From Daucus carota subsp. sativus (taxonomy: Eukaryota; Streptophyta; Magnoliopsida; Apiales; Apiaceae), in assembly GCF_001625215.2 (NCBI RefSeq), contig NC_030381.2, forward strand, positions 39,802,689-39,866,688: a stretch of DNA of 64,000 nt. Reading direction: 5' to 3'. The notes under the pieces are model-generated. The model did no database searches, was not told the DNA's origin, and was given only the letters and a program-made list of their open reading frames with translations. The translations under genes and the position numbers were made by a program. Position 1 is the first letter of the stretch. Each line of letters opens with the position of its first letter. Shown here piece by piece: positions 37,476 to 52,688 of the stretch.

Positions 37476-37613
37476 ATGGGGATCTTCTTCATTTTACACA
37501 TTGCCAACAAATTGAGACCCCAAAAAAGGGATGTGGCATACTATGTAGATCCGAACAACGAACCGCCGCCAATCAAGAAAGAAGGTACTGAGCGACCAAA
37601 GAAAACAAGGTGA
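37476..37613 (+). other. 45-codon open frame of unknown meaning in the retroposed insertion
   Basis: An ATG-started frame begins [16 protein letters not shown], continues with [16 protein letters not shown] and ends RPKKTR, closing at TGA 37611-37613. It has a short hydrophobic N-terminus and a basic tail. I do not recognise the family. Its composition is less AT-driven than surrounding chance frames, so it may be a piece of the retroposed transcript's real coding sequence. Confidence 0.35.
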
Positions 37614-38813
37614 TGTAATATTTAAAAGATTTTGATGGATCAAAAGATGATTTTGCTCGTGACAATTTATGAATTTTATTTTCGGATTCGGTATGTTTAT
37701 TCTCTCAATTTTATAGTTTTTCAAAATATCTCCGTCTCTTTGAAAAGGTATGATTCTTTCATCTTTTTTTGATTATATTGTTATGATCCAAAATAAATGC
37801 TTGCTATGTGTTTTTGCTTGTTCTTTTTGTTTTGTATATCTTATGAATTACGATAACATATCTACATCATAGAAATCATTTTATGCTTTTCCTCTTCTAA
37901 TTTTAAGGTTGTATAGAATTTTGAGTTGATTGAAATCATGGATTCGTATCTGTTTTAGAATTTTGTTTGATTAGTTTTGTAGATCAAGTCGAGTTATGTA
38001 TCCATTTTTTCCCGTTTTTCTAACATGTTTTATCTTAGCCGGATTTGTGATGGTTGACCGGAATATCGGTTTGAAATTAGGTCTGTTATAGATTCTCGAT
38101 ATAGATTTTCGATAGGTGTTCTTGATTGTATGTGTTTGTTAAGTATGTGATTTGATCTTCTAGATTAATCTTTTTAGTTTTTTAACATGTTTTTAGGTGC
38201 ATGTAATATTGTTGAGTGTTTCGATATCAATTTATTTTGAATTATGGCGTTGCTTTTATATATTATATTTGTATGTATATTTATGTGCAAATTTTTTAAA
38301 ATGCAAGTATTCAATTTTTTCGGTTAATTTTGGAAAGGAATATATCTTGTTAAATATTCTTTATGAATATTTAATAACATTTATGATGGTCTTTATTTAT
38401 CTTCTTAAGGTTTAAATTTTAAATTTTATGAATTCATAATTTATCATGATTGTATGATTTTTAGGCAATAATTTAATTTTAATTTGGACTGACTTTAATT
38501 ACGGGATCTCTCTTATTGGCTGTTCATTATTTATCTTTATTAGTTTTAATTGTATCAGTTACGTTTTAAATTGTGATTGAATAAATATTATTTATGAATA
38601 TTTAGTACCATTTATGGGGGTCATTATTGATGACATTTTATGCCTTTAATGGCTTTGAGTGCCATTTTTATGGCTTATTTTACCATTTTGATGGTCATTG
38701 CATTTAATATATTTAATTACGTGTTAAACTCAATTTTTATTCTTCAGTTAAATTATTAAATTTTAATGTGTCTAACCAAAGGATTTTCCTTTGGTTAGAT
38801 ATTTATTAATAAT

Positions 38814-38820
<7 letters not shown>

Positions 38821-38853
<33 letters not shown>
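38821..38853. repeat. (TA)n microsatellite
   Basis: About 16 uninterrupted TA units inside the retroposed insertion. Confidence 0.9.
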
Positions 38854-38855
<2 letters not shown>

Positions 38856-39181
38856 CCTCTCTATTTTTTTTATATATAAACTCTTTTGTTTTTGTTTTTA
38901 TTAGATTTTCTTGTATATTAATTTATATTTTGTTTGACTGTTTTTTCTCAGGATACTGTGGAAGCGAGCTGTATGGGTATTCTTTTCTCATTCATTTAAG
39001 CTTTATTGTCTAAACGTCCGGAGTTATGCTTGCATGGCTTTCGGTTAGATGATAAACTTTCTTGAAAGAAAGAAATCCCAGTTGCGGTTTATTGTATTTC
39101 GATACAATTCATCTACGATTATGTAGACCATTCAAAAAAAAAAAAAAGATAAAGATTCTTAGAAAGCTCTTAACTAAAAAT

Positions 39182-40048
39182 AGGAAAATAGATTTTTTTG
39201 TCACTCTAACTTATCGTGTTTTTAGAAACTTATCACCCAACTATTTTTTTTTTCCTTTTATTCACTAACGTTAGGTTTGGTTTTATTTTTAACCACCAAC
39301 TTAAGTTCGAATTTGATTACTAGTATTTAAACATCAAATTTTTACTCACTAATTTTTATAAATTAGTTCGGATTTTTTACTCACTAATTTTTATAAATTA
39401 GTTCGGATTTTTTATAAATTTTTACTCACTGATTTACCACCCAACTAATTTATAAAAATTTGATGTTTAAATTTTTATACAAAGAAGAAAATTTTTAAAA
39501 ATAATTATAGAACTATGTTTTATATGCGCCCTAAAATTCGCGTCGAACCGTGTGAGAAAACTATAAAGAAATGAGAGGGACATAGGGAGTAAAATTTTTG
39601 AAGATAAATTTAGGAGAGATCTTAGACTGAGCTAGTCGATTGAAACTTTAATAGCGAAAGATGATGCATCATATCACTCAAATACACTTTATCTTATAAG
39701 AGAAGGTGAATTGTTTGAAGTCATTAATTTCATATTCATGATTTATTGAATTTTTAGAATTCTAACTATGATTTTTCCTGATTTTAATTTTTCACCGACT
39801 CGTTTTATATTATTGTTGCTATATATAAATATATAAACATACGACACATTATCAAGATATTTCATACTATCACTATGTATAAAATGATGCTACAAAAATT
39901 ATATAATACTAATAATCAAATCCGAACCTAAGTTGGTGGCTAAAGATAAAACCAATCCTAATGTTAGTGAATAAAAGGAAAAAAAAATAGCCGGGTGGTA
40001 AATTTCTAAAAACATAATAAATTGAGTGTCAAAAAAATCTATTTTCCT
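39182..40048. mobile_element. Non-autonomous MULE, family A copy 2
   Basis: The ends are long inverted repeats: aggaaaatagatttttttgt on the left and its complement on the right, continuing with tagaaactta and ccttttattcactaa. TIRs and interior (aggagagatcttagactgag, gatgatgcatcatatcact) match the element at 29154-30070, so both are one family. Length is 867 bp and no coding sequence was found. No target duplication is obvious. The right flank is interrupted by the next MULE, which inserted directly beside it. Confidence 0.75.
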
Positions 40049-40055
40049 ATTTTTA

Positions 40056-40836
40056 GAGTTATTAACCAAAAAACCCAACTAACTTGTTATTTTTTTGCCG
40101 AAAAACCTTTAAACTTTTCTCTTCACTAACAATTCCAACAAACTTTATTAAAATCATATAAAAAAAATACAAAACAAACCATGGTTAAATATTTTAATCT
40201 GACTTGTCAAGTATCTCTCCATGATTTGTATCTTTTTATACACGTGTGTGCCACATAACGCCTATTCATTACACTGTTTGCCTCGTCATGTCTATTCAGT
40301 AATAATTTATTTTTTAATCATTTATAATATTTTAATTAATTTTATAACCCAAAGAAGATCCGAGGATAGTACTTGGCTAGCAAAAGAGTATGCAAGAAAG
40401 ATTGGAGATAGTGGGAACTTAACATGATGCTCAACAAACTTTCCGGTCTTGGGGTTTTTACGCTTCAAAACGAAATGGACCTTGTTTGTAACTCGACATT
40501 TATCAAGGCCAAACATAATAGAGTAAGCAGATTCATTGTCAAATCCTTTGGCTACCCAACCAGCCTCCGGGGGTCCTGAGCAATTAAAAATCAGTTGTAT
40601 CTGAAGCTTTACTGCACATAGGAATAGGAGGTTGGTTAATAAGATTTGTAATCATATTGTCACGTAAGAATATTTGTGATGATCATGGTTAGTCCACATC
40701 AGCTATAATTAACTCTAGTTAATTTATTTTTTTCAAAGATTGAGTAAAGTTTAATGGGGTTGTTGATGAAAAAAAAGGTTTAAAGGTTTATTGGCAAAAA
40801 AATGACAAGTTAGTTGGGTTTTTTGGTTAATAGCTC
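40056..40836. mobile_element. Pack-MULE carrying a calnexin fragment
   Basis: A perfect 9-bp direct repeat CTATTTTTA lies at 40047-40055 and 40837-40845. The 781-bp element has TIRs of about 100 bp: left gagttattaaccaaaaaacc, right the complement of gagctattaaccaaaaaacc. They continue with caactaacttgt and tttttttgcc at roughly 80 % identity. A 9-bp duplication and long TIRs define a Mutator-like element. The interior contains a host-gene exon (calnexin, 40412-40575), making it a Pack-MULE. There is no transposase. Confidence 0.88.
40412..40575 (-). pseudogene. Captured calnexin exon fragment
   Basis: The minus strand encodes [20 protein letters not shown], then [20 protein letters not shown] and [14 protein letters not shown]. 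This matches the lectin-like luminal domain of plant calnexin (FDNESPYSIMFGPDKCG, TNKVHFILKHKNPKSGEFVEHH). Just upstream the sequence reads ttgctcag, a 3' splice site, so genomic DNA with intron was captured. Similarity ends after KFP, where the remaining frame ([12 protein letters not shown]) is unrelated. It is a fragment of about 55 codons inside a MULE, with substitutions at conserved positions (GPDKCG changed to GLDKCR). Confidence 0.85.
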
Positions 40837-40845
40837 CTATTTTTA

Positions 40846-42430
40846 TAACCAACCAATATTATAGCAAATACCACTAAAGCATAATATTTTACTGTTCATC
40901 AAATTTCAGGTAATGTCTTGTAAGTTCAATTTAGCCAATTAGAGCAATTTGCATCCTACTATAGCACTAAGAAACAAGCAGCCCCAGCGCCAGAAGTTTC
41001 TCTGAGGTGTAAGCAAAAATGCCAGTTTGCATCCTGCTATATTCATTTACACTTGAATCCTTCTAGCATAAGTCTTCTACCATTTGGAACACTCAAATTG
41101 ACTTCTGAAAATTTGAAGTTCGCATTGCTGAGCCTTGTTCTTTGAACTCAGACCTGGTAATGTTTGTGTGAATTAGTTTTTGTTCGTTTCTTAAAGAATC
41201 AAGACTACAGAATGGTCATCTGTTTTTTGTATTATATCTGTGGTCAGAACTCAGAAGGCCTTAAACTCTAGCAGTTATGAATTGCAGTAGTAATAACAAA
41301 TAGTTTGTCTTTCAAGCTGAGCGCAATAGAATAATGTCTTGCACTGAACATTTTGACTGGGACCAGAGCTAATTTGGTGACATGGTGAAATGGATGCTCT
41401 ATGTAATGATTTTCTTTACAAGGTTACAGCTATAGGGAATTCTTCTGTCCTTGCTCTAATTGTTGTATCACTTGTATGCATGTGCCAACAAGGATTGCAT
41501 CCTGAATTTTCATTACATTTGCGGAATGTGTGCTAACTTCCCTTGTTGCTCTGCAGGCCTATTGGTCTCTCAGCATATACTCAACCCCTGTTGGCCATAT
41601 TCACCTGATTTTGTTGACTGCATATGCCAAAAACGCATGTTATTATATTGCTGCTACGTACACTGAAGTTTAGTGCTTGAAGTTTAGCCTAAGTTTTTAG
41701 TGTGGACTTGTTTCAGTCCTTGCGCTTGAGATATAAGCGAGAATGTGTATATTGATTCTCACTATTCTCTAATTTTTTAAGAAAAGTTCTATCTCTGATA
41801 TCCAACCTTGGCATGGCTTTCTTTCCTATATTTTATAGCTGGTTTCTGATGTCTTCGCTTTGGACTTGGGCATGTTGCTGGGCTGGGACTAATACTTAAG
41901 CTTTGGCCCAACACTTGCCATTGCCAGTTTGCCACCTCGAACGAGTGTTTATTTTTTCAAAACTTCAGTGTTATAGTTTTTATATGTTACTTTTTATTTT
42001 TTCGAAACTTCAGTGTTATAATTTTTATACGTTATTTTTTGACACGTATTTTTTTTAATTTGAAAATTTCCTTCTAATAAATTTGATATTGAAAAAGGAA
42101 AATTTTAATTTTTCAGTATGATTTTTAGAATCCATCAAAAAATTAGTTTTAATATATTTCAATCTAAAAAGAGTAATTTTTATTTTTATATTTATAATTT
42201 CAAAATTAATAAAAATTAGAAAATTATAATGAAGATAAACACAGCCGAACGCCGCTCGCTTTCCTTTGTACAAGTATACAGTGATGGCTGGTCTATAGAA
42301 ATGTGTTTGCAAGAAAAAGATGTATTTCATATAAGGTGGTTTATCGTTTTGTTAAATTTAATTTAACGAAGAGGCCAGCTACCTTGAAGCGGCGAAGTCA
42401 AAAAGATGCAAGAAAAATGATTTGCGTATT
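40846..42430. other. Intergenic with degenerate repeats
   Basis: No coding gene was recognised. Two diverged copies of a unit of about 70 bp with tttttc-aaacttcagtgttata lie at 41950-42040. Near 42240-42285 the sequence (cgctcgctttcctttgtaca) resembles the right border of the unclassified repeat at 16.2 kb. Confidence 0.4.
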
Positions 42431-42463
42431 GAGAGAGAGAGAGATAGAGAGATAGAGAGAGAG
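42431..42463. repeat. (GA)n-rich microsatellite in the 5' leader of the TRM gene
   Basis: An imperfect GAGAGA/GATAGA repeat located about 440 bp upstream of the TRM start codon, in the likely 5' UTR or promoter. Confidence 0.85.
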
Positions 42464-42900
42464 GGGCAAACAAAGCATGGTCCATGGTCTATTAGATTCC
42501 ATGAATTACTTAATCAGCTTCCCTGTCATTCCAGCCACATAGCAGTTGTTTCTCTCGATCAAATTCTTTCATCATCATTACTTTACAACGTGTATAATCA
42601 TTCCCTCCTCGCTCACTTTCTTCATTCTCATTTCTACCAGATCTACCTACCTATACGCCTTGTACGTCAAATCAAACTCATCGTTGAAGATGACACACGA
42701 TTTCATGTGCTTCACAATCTGAGCAAGGATTAATGGCGAGAAAATATTTTACTCAAGTTGCTGGCAAGTAACCAATTCCAATTCAACACTAGTATTTCAT
42801 CATTGCAATACAAATGTACTTGTGTTTCGATTTCAATCTTTTATCTAGTTTGTTCAACAGCTTATCGATTTTCTGTTTTTCCTGCCAATGTACAGCTGGC

Positions 42901-45900
42901 ATGGAAGCTCCTCGCAACAGCTTGGAGTTTCCAGTAGAAATTTTCCAGGGCTACGGTCAGGCCGGAGGAGACCATCTCATGGTAATCTTATCTTGTCAAT
43001 TGAATTTCTGTTCATAAATCTCATTCCGCTTTAATATGTGAATAATGCTACGAATCCTGGATCGTATTCTCTTCCACAAGCTGTATGCTCAGATTTCTGC
43101 TTCCTTTTTAATTTTAATTGGGCTATCTATTAGAGTTGGGTCCTGGTCGTTGACAGTCGTATGCAAGGGACCTTTTTAACCAGACGATCATTATCTTGCC
43201 GTTGGATTAATATTTAACGGTCAGGATTATAACATACATCCAGCGCTAACGTATTAATATTTTGTTATAATCATGGCTGCTGGATATTTATCCAACAGCC
43301 ATAAAATGATAGGCCAGTTGAAAGGATTTAGACCGGAATTTTTTCATGTACCTTTCATTTGGTCTATTAATGTTAGGAAAGAACAGTTCTGTACCTTTTT
43401 CTCAATTACGTGAGTCTAAATTTTTAAATTCTTTGTACTGATATATACTCTTGGTTGAAAGCTAATACACAGTTTACTAAGGTTTCTTAATTCCTATTCT
43501 ACTCAATACCTTTTACATTATCTTTTATGACCCAATTTCATTACTTTTTAGTAATGCTATTTGAAATATGCTTGTATATTCCTATGGCTAGCATGTTTGT
43601 GGCTGTTTTGACACTTGTTTGCCTTGACAACAGTACGCACATCAAGAAGCTCAGGTCTGGTCCGAGAAGAATTGTTTTCCAAGTGAAGCTCCGATGAAGA
43701 AGCTGATCAATGAAGATATAACAAAAATGACAAAGAGCAGAGTCAGTGCACTAAGTGTTGTGGCACGTTTGATGGGAGTGGATATGCTGCCATTAGATGG
43801 CAATCCAGTAGGTCAGCAGGTCGATAAGATGAAAGACAACCCTAAAATTAATTATCTAAAACAGAAACTGAAGAAAAGCGGGTCATCTTCTGGTGAGGAG
43901 CTCTTCCCCTCTGAAACTTCTCTACACACAGCATATGATTCCTGTCAATACATGAGCACAAGAGATGATGATGAGTGGAATGACAACATCAAGTTGAATG
44001 AAAATAGACGTCGTGAGCATCCTCAAGAGGAGGAATTGCAGAAATTTAAAAGAGATTTTTCGGCATGGCAGTCAACAAGGTTTAAAGAGTGTGCCAAGGT
44101 TGTTGAAACCGGAAGCAAAACTAGCCAGCTCATGGTTCCAGTAAATCTCACTAGTGAAAAGGTGGTCCCGTTTACAAATTCGGAGGGGATGATTAAAGCA
44201 AGCAAGAATCTAGTGGAACTTGAGAACTGTGGAAAAGTGAGGCAACTTAAGTCAGGTGATTTCCAAAATCATTCTGTTAAAAAAAGTCCTTCTGAAAAAT
44301 GGGATCCACTTTCTTCAAATAAGAGAAGGCCAAGTGGTGCATGTGAATGGTCATCCAACCCAAAATTAGATAATTCTTCTGTTCCCATGAATATTGTGAT
44401 TTTGAGGCCAGGCGTTGATAGTATTTATGACTGTGAAGAGTACTCAGACAGATCTTCAAGGAATACAGAGGAGAGGGATAATATGGAAGATTTTCTCGAG
44501 GAGGTAAAAGAAAGGCTTAAGCATGAGTTGCAAGGAAAAGCTAACAATAGAACCACAGATAGTGGAGGTTTAATTGAGACTTCAAACAGTGAAAAGCCAT
44601 CGGAGCCCAAAAAAATAGCTCAACGTATTGCAAAGCAGGTTAGAGAAAGTGTTGCAAAGGATCTTGGAGTGAACTTAATCCGATCAGAATCTACAAGATC
44701 ATATAGAAGTGAGGTTCAGTACAACAGAATTGGTTCCCCTGAATTTATTAGCAGAAATGCCAGAAATTTTTTAACAGAGAGGCTGAGGAATGTTCTGAAG
44801 GGAGAGACACGTCCAAATGTTTCCATGGTTGATCACAACAGCTCGAGCTTATCCATGCTAACTTATGACAGAGACGGACTCCAGAACTCACAGGAAACAT
44901 TAAATTCTGAAAACCAGATGACCTACTGGGGCAGGGTGAAAATTGAACAAGATAAGCAAAGCAGATCATTCAGACATGAGCCAGTTGATGACATAGTGAT
45001 CCACAAGGACCTATCCCCTAGGAATCTCATTAGATCATTGTCGGCCCCTGTATCAGGAACATCATTTGGAAAGCTTTTACTTGAAGACCGCCATATACTA
45101 ACTGGAGCCCAAATTAGGAGGAAGCATGAAGTTATTGAGCGTTCAACAGTAAAGGTGAAAAAACAGAAGAAAGAGAAGTTCAACCTCAAGGATAAAGTTT
45201 CCAGCTTTAAACATGGTTTCTCCATGAGAGGGAGACTTTTTAGCAGAAAGATTCAATCGCCAGAGAAGTTCACAAATGCTCCTTCTTTTCTGAATGATAT
45301 TACTAGTGGACCAACAGTCATGATGAATTTTTGTGACCGCCACGTAAGCTTTATTTATGTCCTTTCTTTGTCACCAGAAATGTAGTATACTGTATATGAC
45401 GTTGGTTTTGATGCTGATTCCCCTTGTAAATGAAGGAGAATTCTACTGAGGTTCCACCAAGCCCTGCATCAATTTGTAGCAGTGGCTTTGAGGAATCATG
45501 GAGGCCAGCAGAAGAATACTGCAGCCCAACACCATCGGATCTACATCCATCAGAGGAAAATATGATGCCACTCGCATTTAGAGAAATCAGTTCTAATCTA
45601 ATTGGTAAGTATTGAAGATAATGTACAATTTCCTTCCTGTTACGACTCTTGAAGAATTCGTTAGACTAGTAAAATTATATTACTCCTATGCAGTTCTTAC
45701 TTTGAAACACATTCTATTTGTACCCTCCAGCAATTATCGTAAATTTATCATAAGTTATTAAAGTAGGAACATTGAGGTCACCAACAAAAAGATATTGTAT
45801 TTGGAAGATGTGCAATCAATTGTATGGTTTTCTTTTATTACCCTGAAGATCTTACCATCTTCTCAGTTCTTTAGTCTATGGAGCTATAATATCTTTAGTC

Positions 45901-46694
45901 ATGTTTTGACACCGCTTTACTTAATTTTGGTTACGTCTTCAGATTTTTATACAATGTAAAAGACATACAGCTGGGCATACTAATCTAGATAGCTTCAAAG
46001 TTATAAGAGCTTTTGTTTTATATAAAAAGATTGTAATTTCTTGGTAATTAATCATGCAGAGCTTAGAAGAAAACTCAATCAACTTGATGCCTCTGATTCA
46101 GAGCAGATGATGACTGAAGAACCTCAATCTGAGGATGTGATGGCAGAGTTAGATGACCAATCAGAAGCATTTGTAAGAGATTTGCTTGTTGCTTCTGGTT
46201 TATACGATGGTTCTACTGGAAAATCTTTATCAAGATGGGACCCATTTGCAAAGCCTATTAGCGACAGTATATATGAAGAAGTAGAAGATGCTTACTTGAA
46301 AAGAAATAAAAATAATGAAGAGGCTATGCATCAGCTCGGCAAGGAGGTGAACCACAGATTGTTACTTGACTTGTTGAACGAAACACTTTCAACTATTGTT
46401 GAACCACCTATAACAATGACCAGCTTTAGGAAAAATGCGATTGGTTCCAATCTGCAGTCTCCACGTGGAAGGAAGTTACTGGGTCGTGTATGGGATATCA
46501 TGTGTGTGCACATCTACCCTCCGGCAGACACATCCTTTTATTCTCTTGAAGGTATGGTAGCTCGAGATTTACAATTGACTCCATGGTCAGTATTGGTAAA
46601 TGATAATGTTGATTTTGTGGGGAAAGCAATCGAATGTTGGGTTGTCGGAGATCTCATTGACGAGATAGTAAAAGATATGGGACTGACCGTGTAG
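42901..46694 (+). CDS. TRM-like DUF3741/DUF4378 microtubule-associated protein
   Basis: Four coding exons, 42901-42981, 43634-45343, 45436-45604 and 46060-46694, in phase, giving 864 residues. The N-terminus MEAPRNSLEFPVE leads to EAPMKKLINEDITK and the DUF3741 motif SVVARLMGVDMLP (about 68-80). A long charged, disordered middle follows, with LSPRNLIRSLSAPVSGTSFG and a Lys-rich stretch. CSSGFEESWRPAEEYCSPTP and MPLAFREISSNLIELRRKLN lead into the C-terminal DUF4378 domain, with FVRDLLVASGLYDG and the terminal FVGKAIECWVVGDLIDEIVK. TON1-recruiting-motif (TRM/LONGIFOLIA-type) proteins target TON1 and a PP2A complex to cortical microtubules. The exact TRM number cannot be assigned. An overlapping upstream ORF starts at 42732. 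The gene converges on the CRK gene. Confidence 0.88.
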
Positions 46695-47559
46695 AAAGTT
46701 TCAAGGTTTTAGCAGTGGCATTTTAAATTGGATGTAGATAAGTGTGAGGTATATGAATTTGTTCATGCCCAGAACTGGGTAGTGCCTAATAATTTTGACA
46801 TGGAGATTTTATTTGTATTGGCTGGTGTGATATACGATAGAGGAATTTGGCCGGTGTGATATAATTTGGCTGATGATTAGGTTGTAGTGAGTTGGGGTGG
46901 CTTGAAAGTAAATAACTGCAATGTATTTAGTTATACTTTTAGAGAATATTTGTGTCATTTGTTGTATATTCACCGGAATTTGTTTGAATATATACAAGCT
47001 TGAGAGAGAATTTTCCTTGGAACTAGGAGTATTTGGTTACTGCACTAAACTAAATTTATCAATATAATAGTATATACTAGCTTTTAATTCGTACTAAATT
47101 AAATTGATATGTTACTTAACAATTTAATCAACTGGCCAAGGCCTATTTTTGACGCTGCTATCTGGGTTCCCGATTATCTTAAGGACATCCTGGCCAAGGC
47201 CTATCTTTGAGAACTGATAGTAATTTACAACTATATGTCTGCTGTGATTCGATTGAGCAAGTTGTCCTATTTCTCGTCGTTCAGTTACTGTCTCCAGATA
47301 TCGTGCTATTGCACCACTTTGCAGGATGCCTTACAAGAAGTGATGTTCTGCTGCAGATGACAATGAGACAATGGTAAAATGTAACGGATCTTTAGTTTTG
47401 AACTGTGTTGTTATTTGTTAAAAGTGTAAATTGCAGAACTGCTCTGTGAAGCACAAAGTTTGTTTAAGTTATTATCTGCCAAAATTGTGAATTATAATTG
47501 TATTGGAATATAAAGTTCTGTCATAGAACATGAACATAAGCAGATGTAAATTTAGGTTT
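46695..47559. other. Intergenic between convergent TRM and CRK genes
   Basis: Should hold the 3' UTRs of both genes. No further gene was seen. Confidence 0.35.
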
Positions 47560-50892
<3,333 letters not shown>

Positions 50893-52688
50893 TCCTACCT
50901 TTGATTTTGGAAAATAATTTATAAGTTTGTACATAAGTTATAAGTCACGTTAAATGATAAGTCACAAGTTCGGGTTCTCGGTTTGCATTTAATAGTAAAC
51001 TAGTATTAACAGTGTAGCAACTAAATACATACCTGTTTGAGGATTTACAGCATTCGAGACTGTAAATGTATTCCAATAACAGTAGCAAGCAATTAACCAT
51101 GGTTTATATACACATGTTAGACGTGTTGCAGAGATTCAAAATGACCAGACTTGCTGGCTTGACTTGGTGTACATATAAATCATTCCATGCAAATTTCAAC
51201 TCACCGAATACTCGTATAGTATTCATTGCTAGCGTAACTTCTACGTATGAATGCAATGAGTTTGTTATGTTAAGCTAAATATATTTAGGGTCCTCATCCG
51301 TTACATATATATTGATTTTCAGGATTATAATAAATTTTTAATACTTCCGACGCTTTTAAACCGTTAGACGGGAAAAATAAATCCGTCGTTGGACAAGTCT
51401 CAGTCCAACAGTTAAAAATCGTCGACATGTTTAAAAACATGTTATTCATCAAACGCCTAAAGAATCATATGTTGAGTAACAACAAGGTCCCTGACAATCG
51501 ATCGCTGGTACCCAAATATAAATACCAATTTTTAGGCCATCACCTGACACTTATTTCATTTTTGCACATAAATAATTAATTTTTGTATTACTTTACATTA
51601 ACTTGTAAATTCCTCTTTTGATAGATAAATCATAAATGTATTGAAAATGAGAGTAGAAATAAAAATACTCCGGTTTTAAGGCGATGAGGTGATTGTATAT
51701 GAAATTTAAAATAATAAATACGAAGAATATAACAGTTTATTGTAAACTGAAATTTCCACCCCAATCAACTAAATTCCGTCGAGAAACTAATGAATTTGGA
51801 TTTGAAGCCGAAGGCGCTGCAGCTGATGAAAATTGAAACGAAACCGTATTGGTGGGGCATGGACTTTGAACCACCGGACAAGTCTACTCAAAATATAAAA
51901 ATGACATCGGTTTTCCAAAGTTCGATAGAATGACCAACAAGTCTTCCAGTAATACTCCGTGGCCTAATTTTTATTTGGTGGGGAAGCACTAGCAACAATG
52001 AGAAATGTGGCTCCGTGACTTTTATAGGCATCTTGAACATCTTTATTCCAAATACGGGCATCCTCAATGATTTTGTACAAATCTGGCGATCCTAGATTCG
52101 TATATGGACGAACAAGAAGTGCAGAAGATATAGAAGAGAAAACCGGTGTTATCGAGCAAGACAGGGGCAAACAATAAACATCCATGCATTTCGACTCTAT
52201 GGGGACGAACACCTTTGCACTGCATACATCATATGATATGAGGCGGACTTAGGATTTCAAACTTATCGAGGATTGAGAGGAAAAAAAAATTCGCGCAAAC
52301 TAGCATATATATGTAAAAGTGAAAGTAAAAATCAGATAGTTCACTATTAATTTGCAGCCTAATATATATAAAGGAAAATAATGATACTAGTTTATAATTA
52401 AAAATAAAAAGAAATTTGCTCACATTATTTGTGTTATACTTGACGATGTTTTTGAGCGTAAAACTTATTCTTTCTCGATCTTCACAAATATAAAATCTTT
52501 AAAATACTCTTCCTCCATCTTATTTCGAAAAATAATTTTAACTAGGAAAAATCGTTCTACAGTAGCTGTATAAACTAAGGAATCAAGACATAATTAAGCG
52601 TATCATATCGAGCTCAACAAAGTTTTAATTTCACGTCTGTCTGCTTGTAGCTACTCCGAGTGACATACATGTAGAAATAAGCTATGCA
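50893..52688. other. Divergent intergenic region between CRK and SLO2-like genes
   Basis: Contains the promoters of the CRK gene (reading left) and the PPR gene (reading right). A minus-strand open frame at 51964-52212 (with DLYKIIEDARIWNKDVQDAY) has a protein-like composition, but I do not recognise it and see no supporting exons. Confidence 0.35.

Larger units (their letters stand above)
37133..39145 (+). mobile_element. Retroposed 2-kb insertion with poly(A) tail and 19-bp target duplication
   Basis: The direct repeat aagataaagattcttagaa occurs at 37114-37132 and again at 39146-39164. The sequence between ends in a run of about 14 A immediately before the second copy. This is the signature of LINE-mediated retroposition of a polyadenylated RNA in plus orientation. 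The 5' 300 bp are antisense to a class II small heat-shock protein. Next comes a 45-codon open frame (37476-37613), then AT-rich sequence with donor-like aaaag|gtatga near 37748 and acceptor-like ttctcag near 38952, as if an intron was retained. No reverse transcriptase is encoded, so it was mobilised in trans. Confidence 0.8.

Noticed and set aside
44923-45225. Minus-strand 100-residue ORF within the TRM gene
   Set aside because: Antisense shadow of the long TRM coding exon; no homology.
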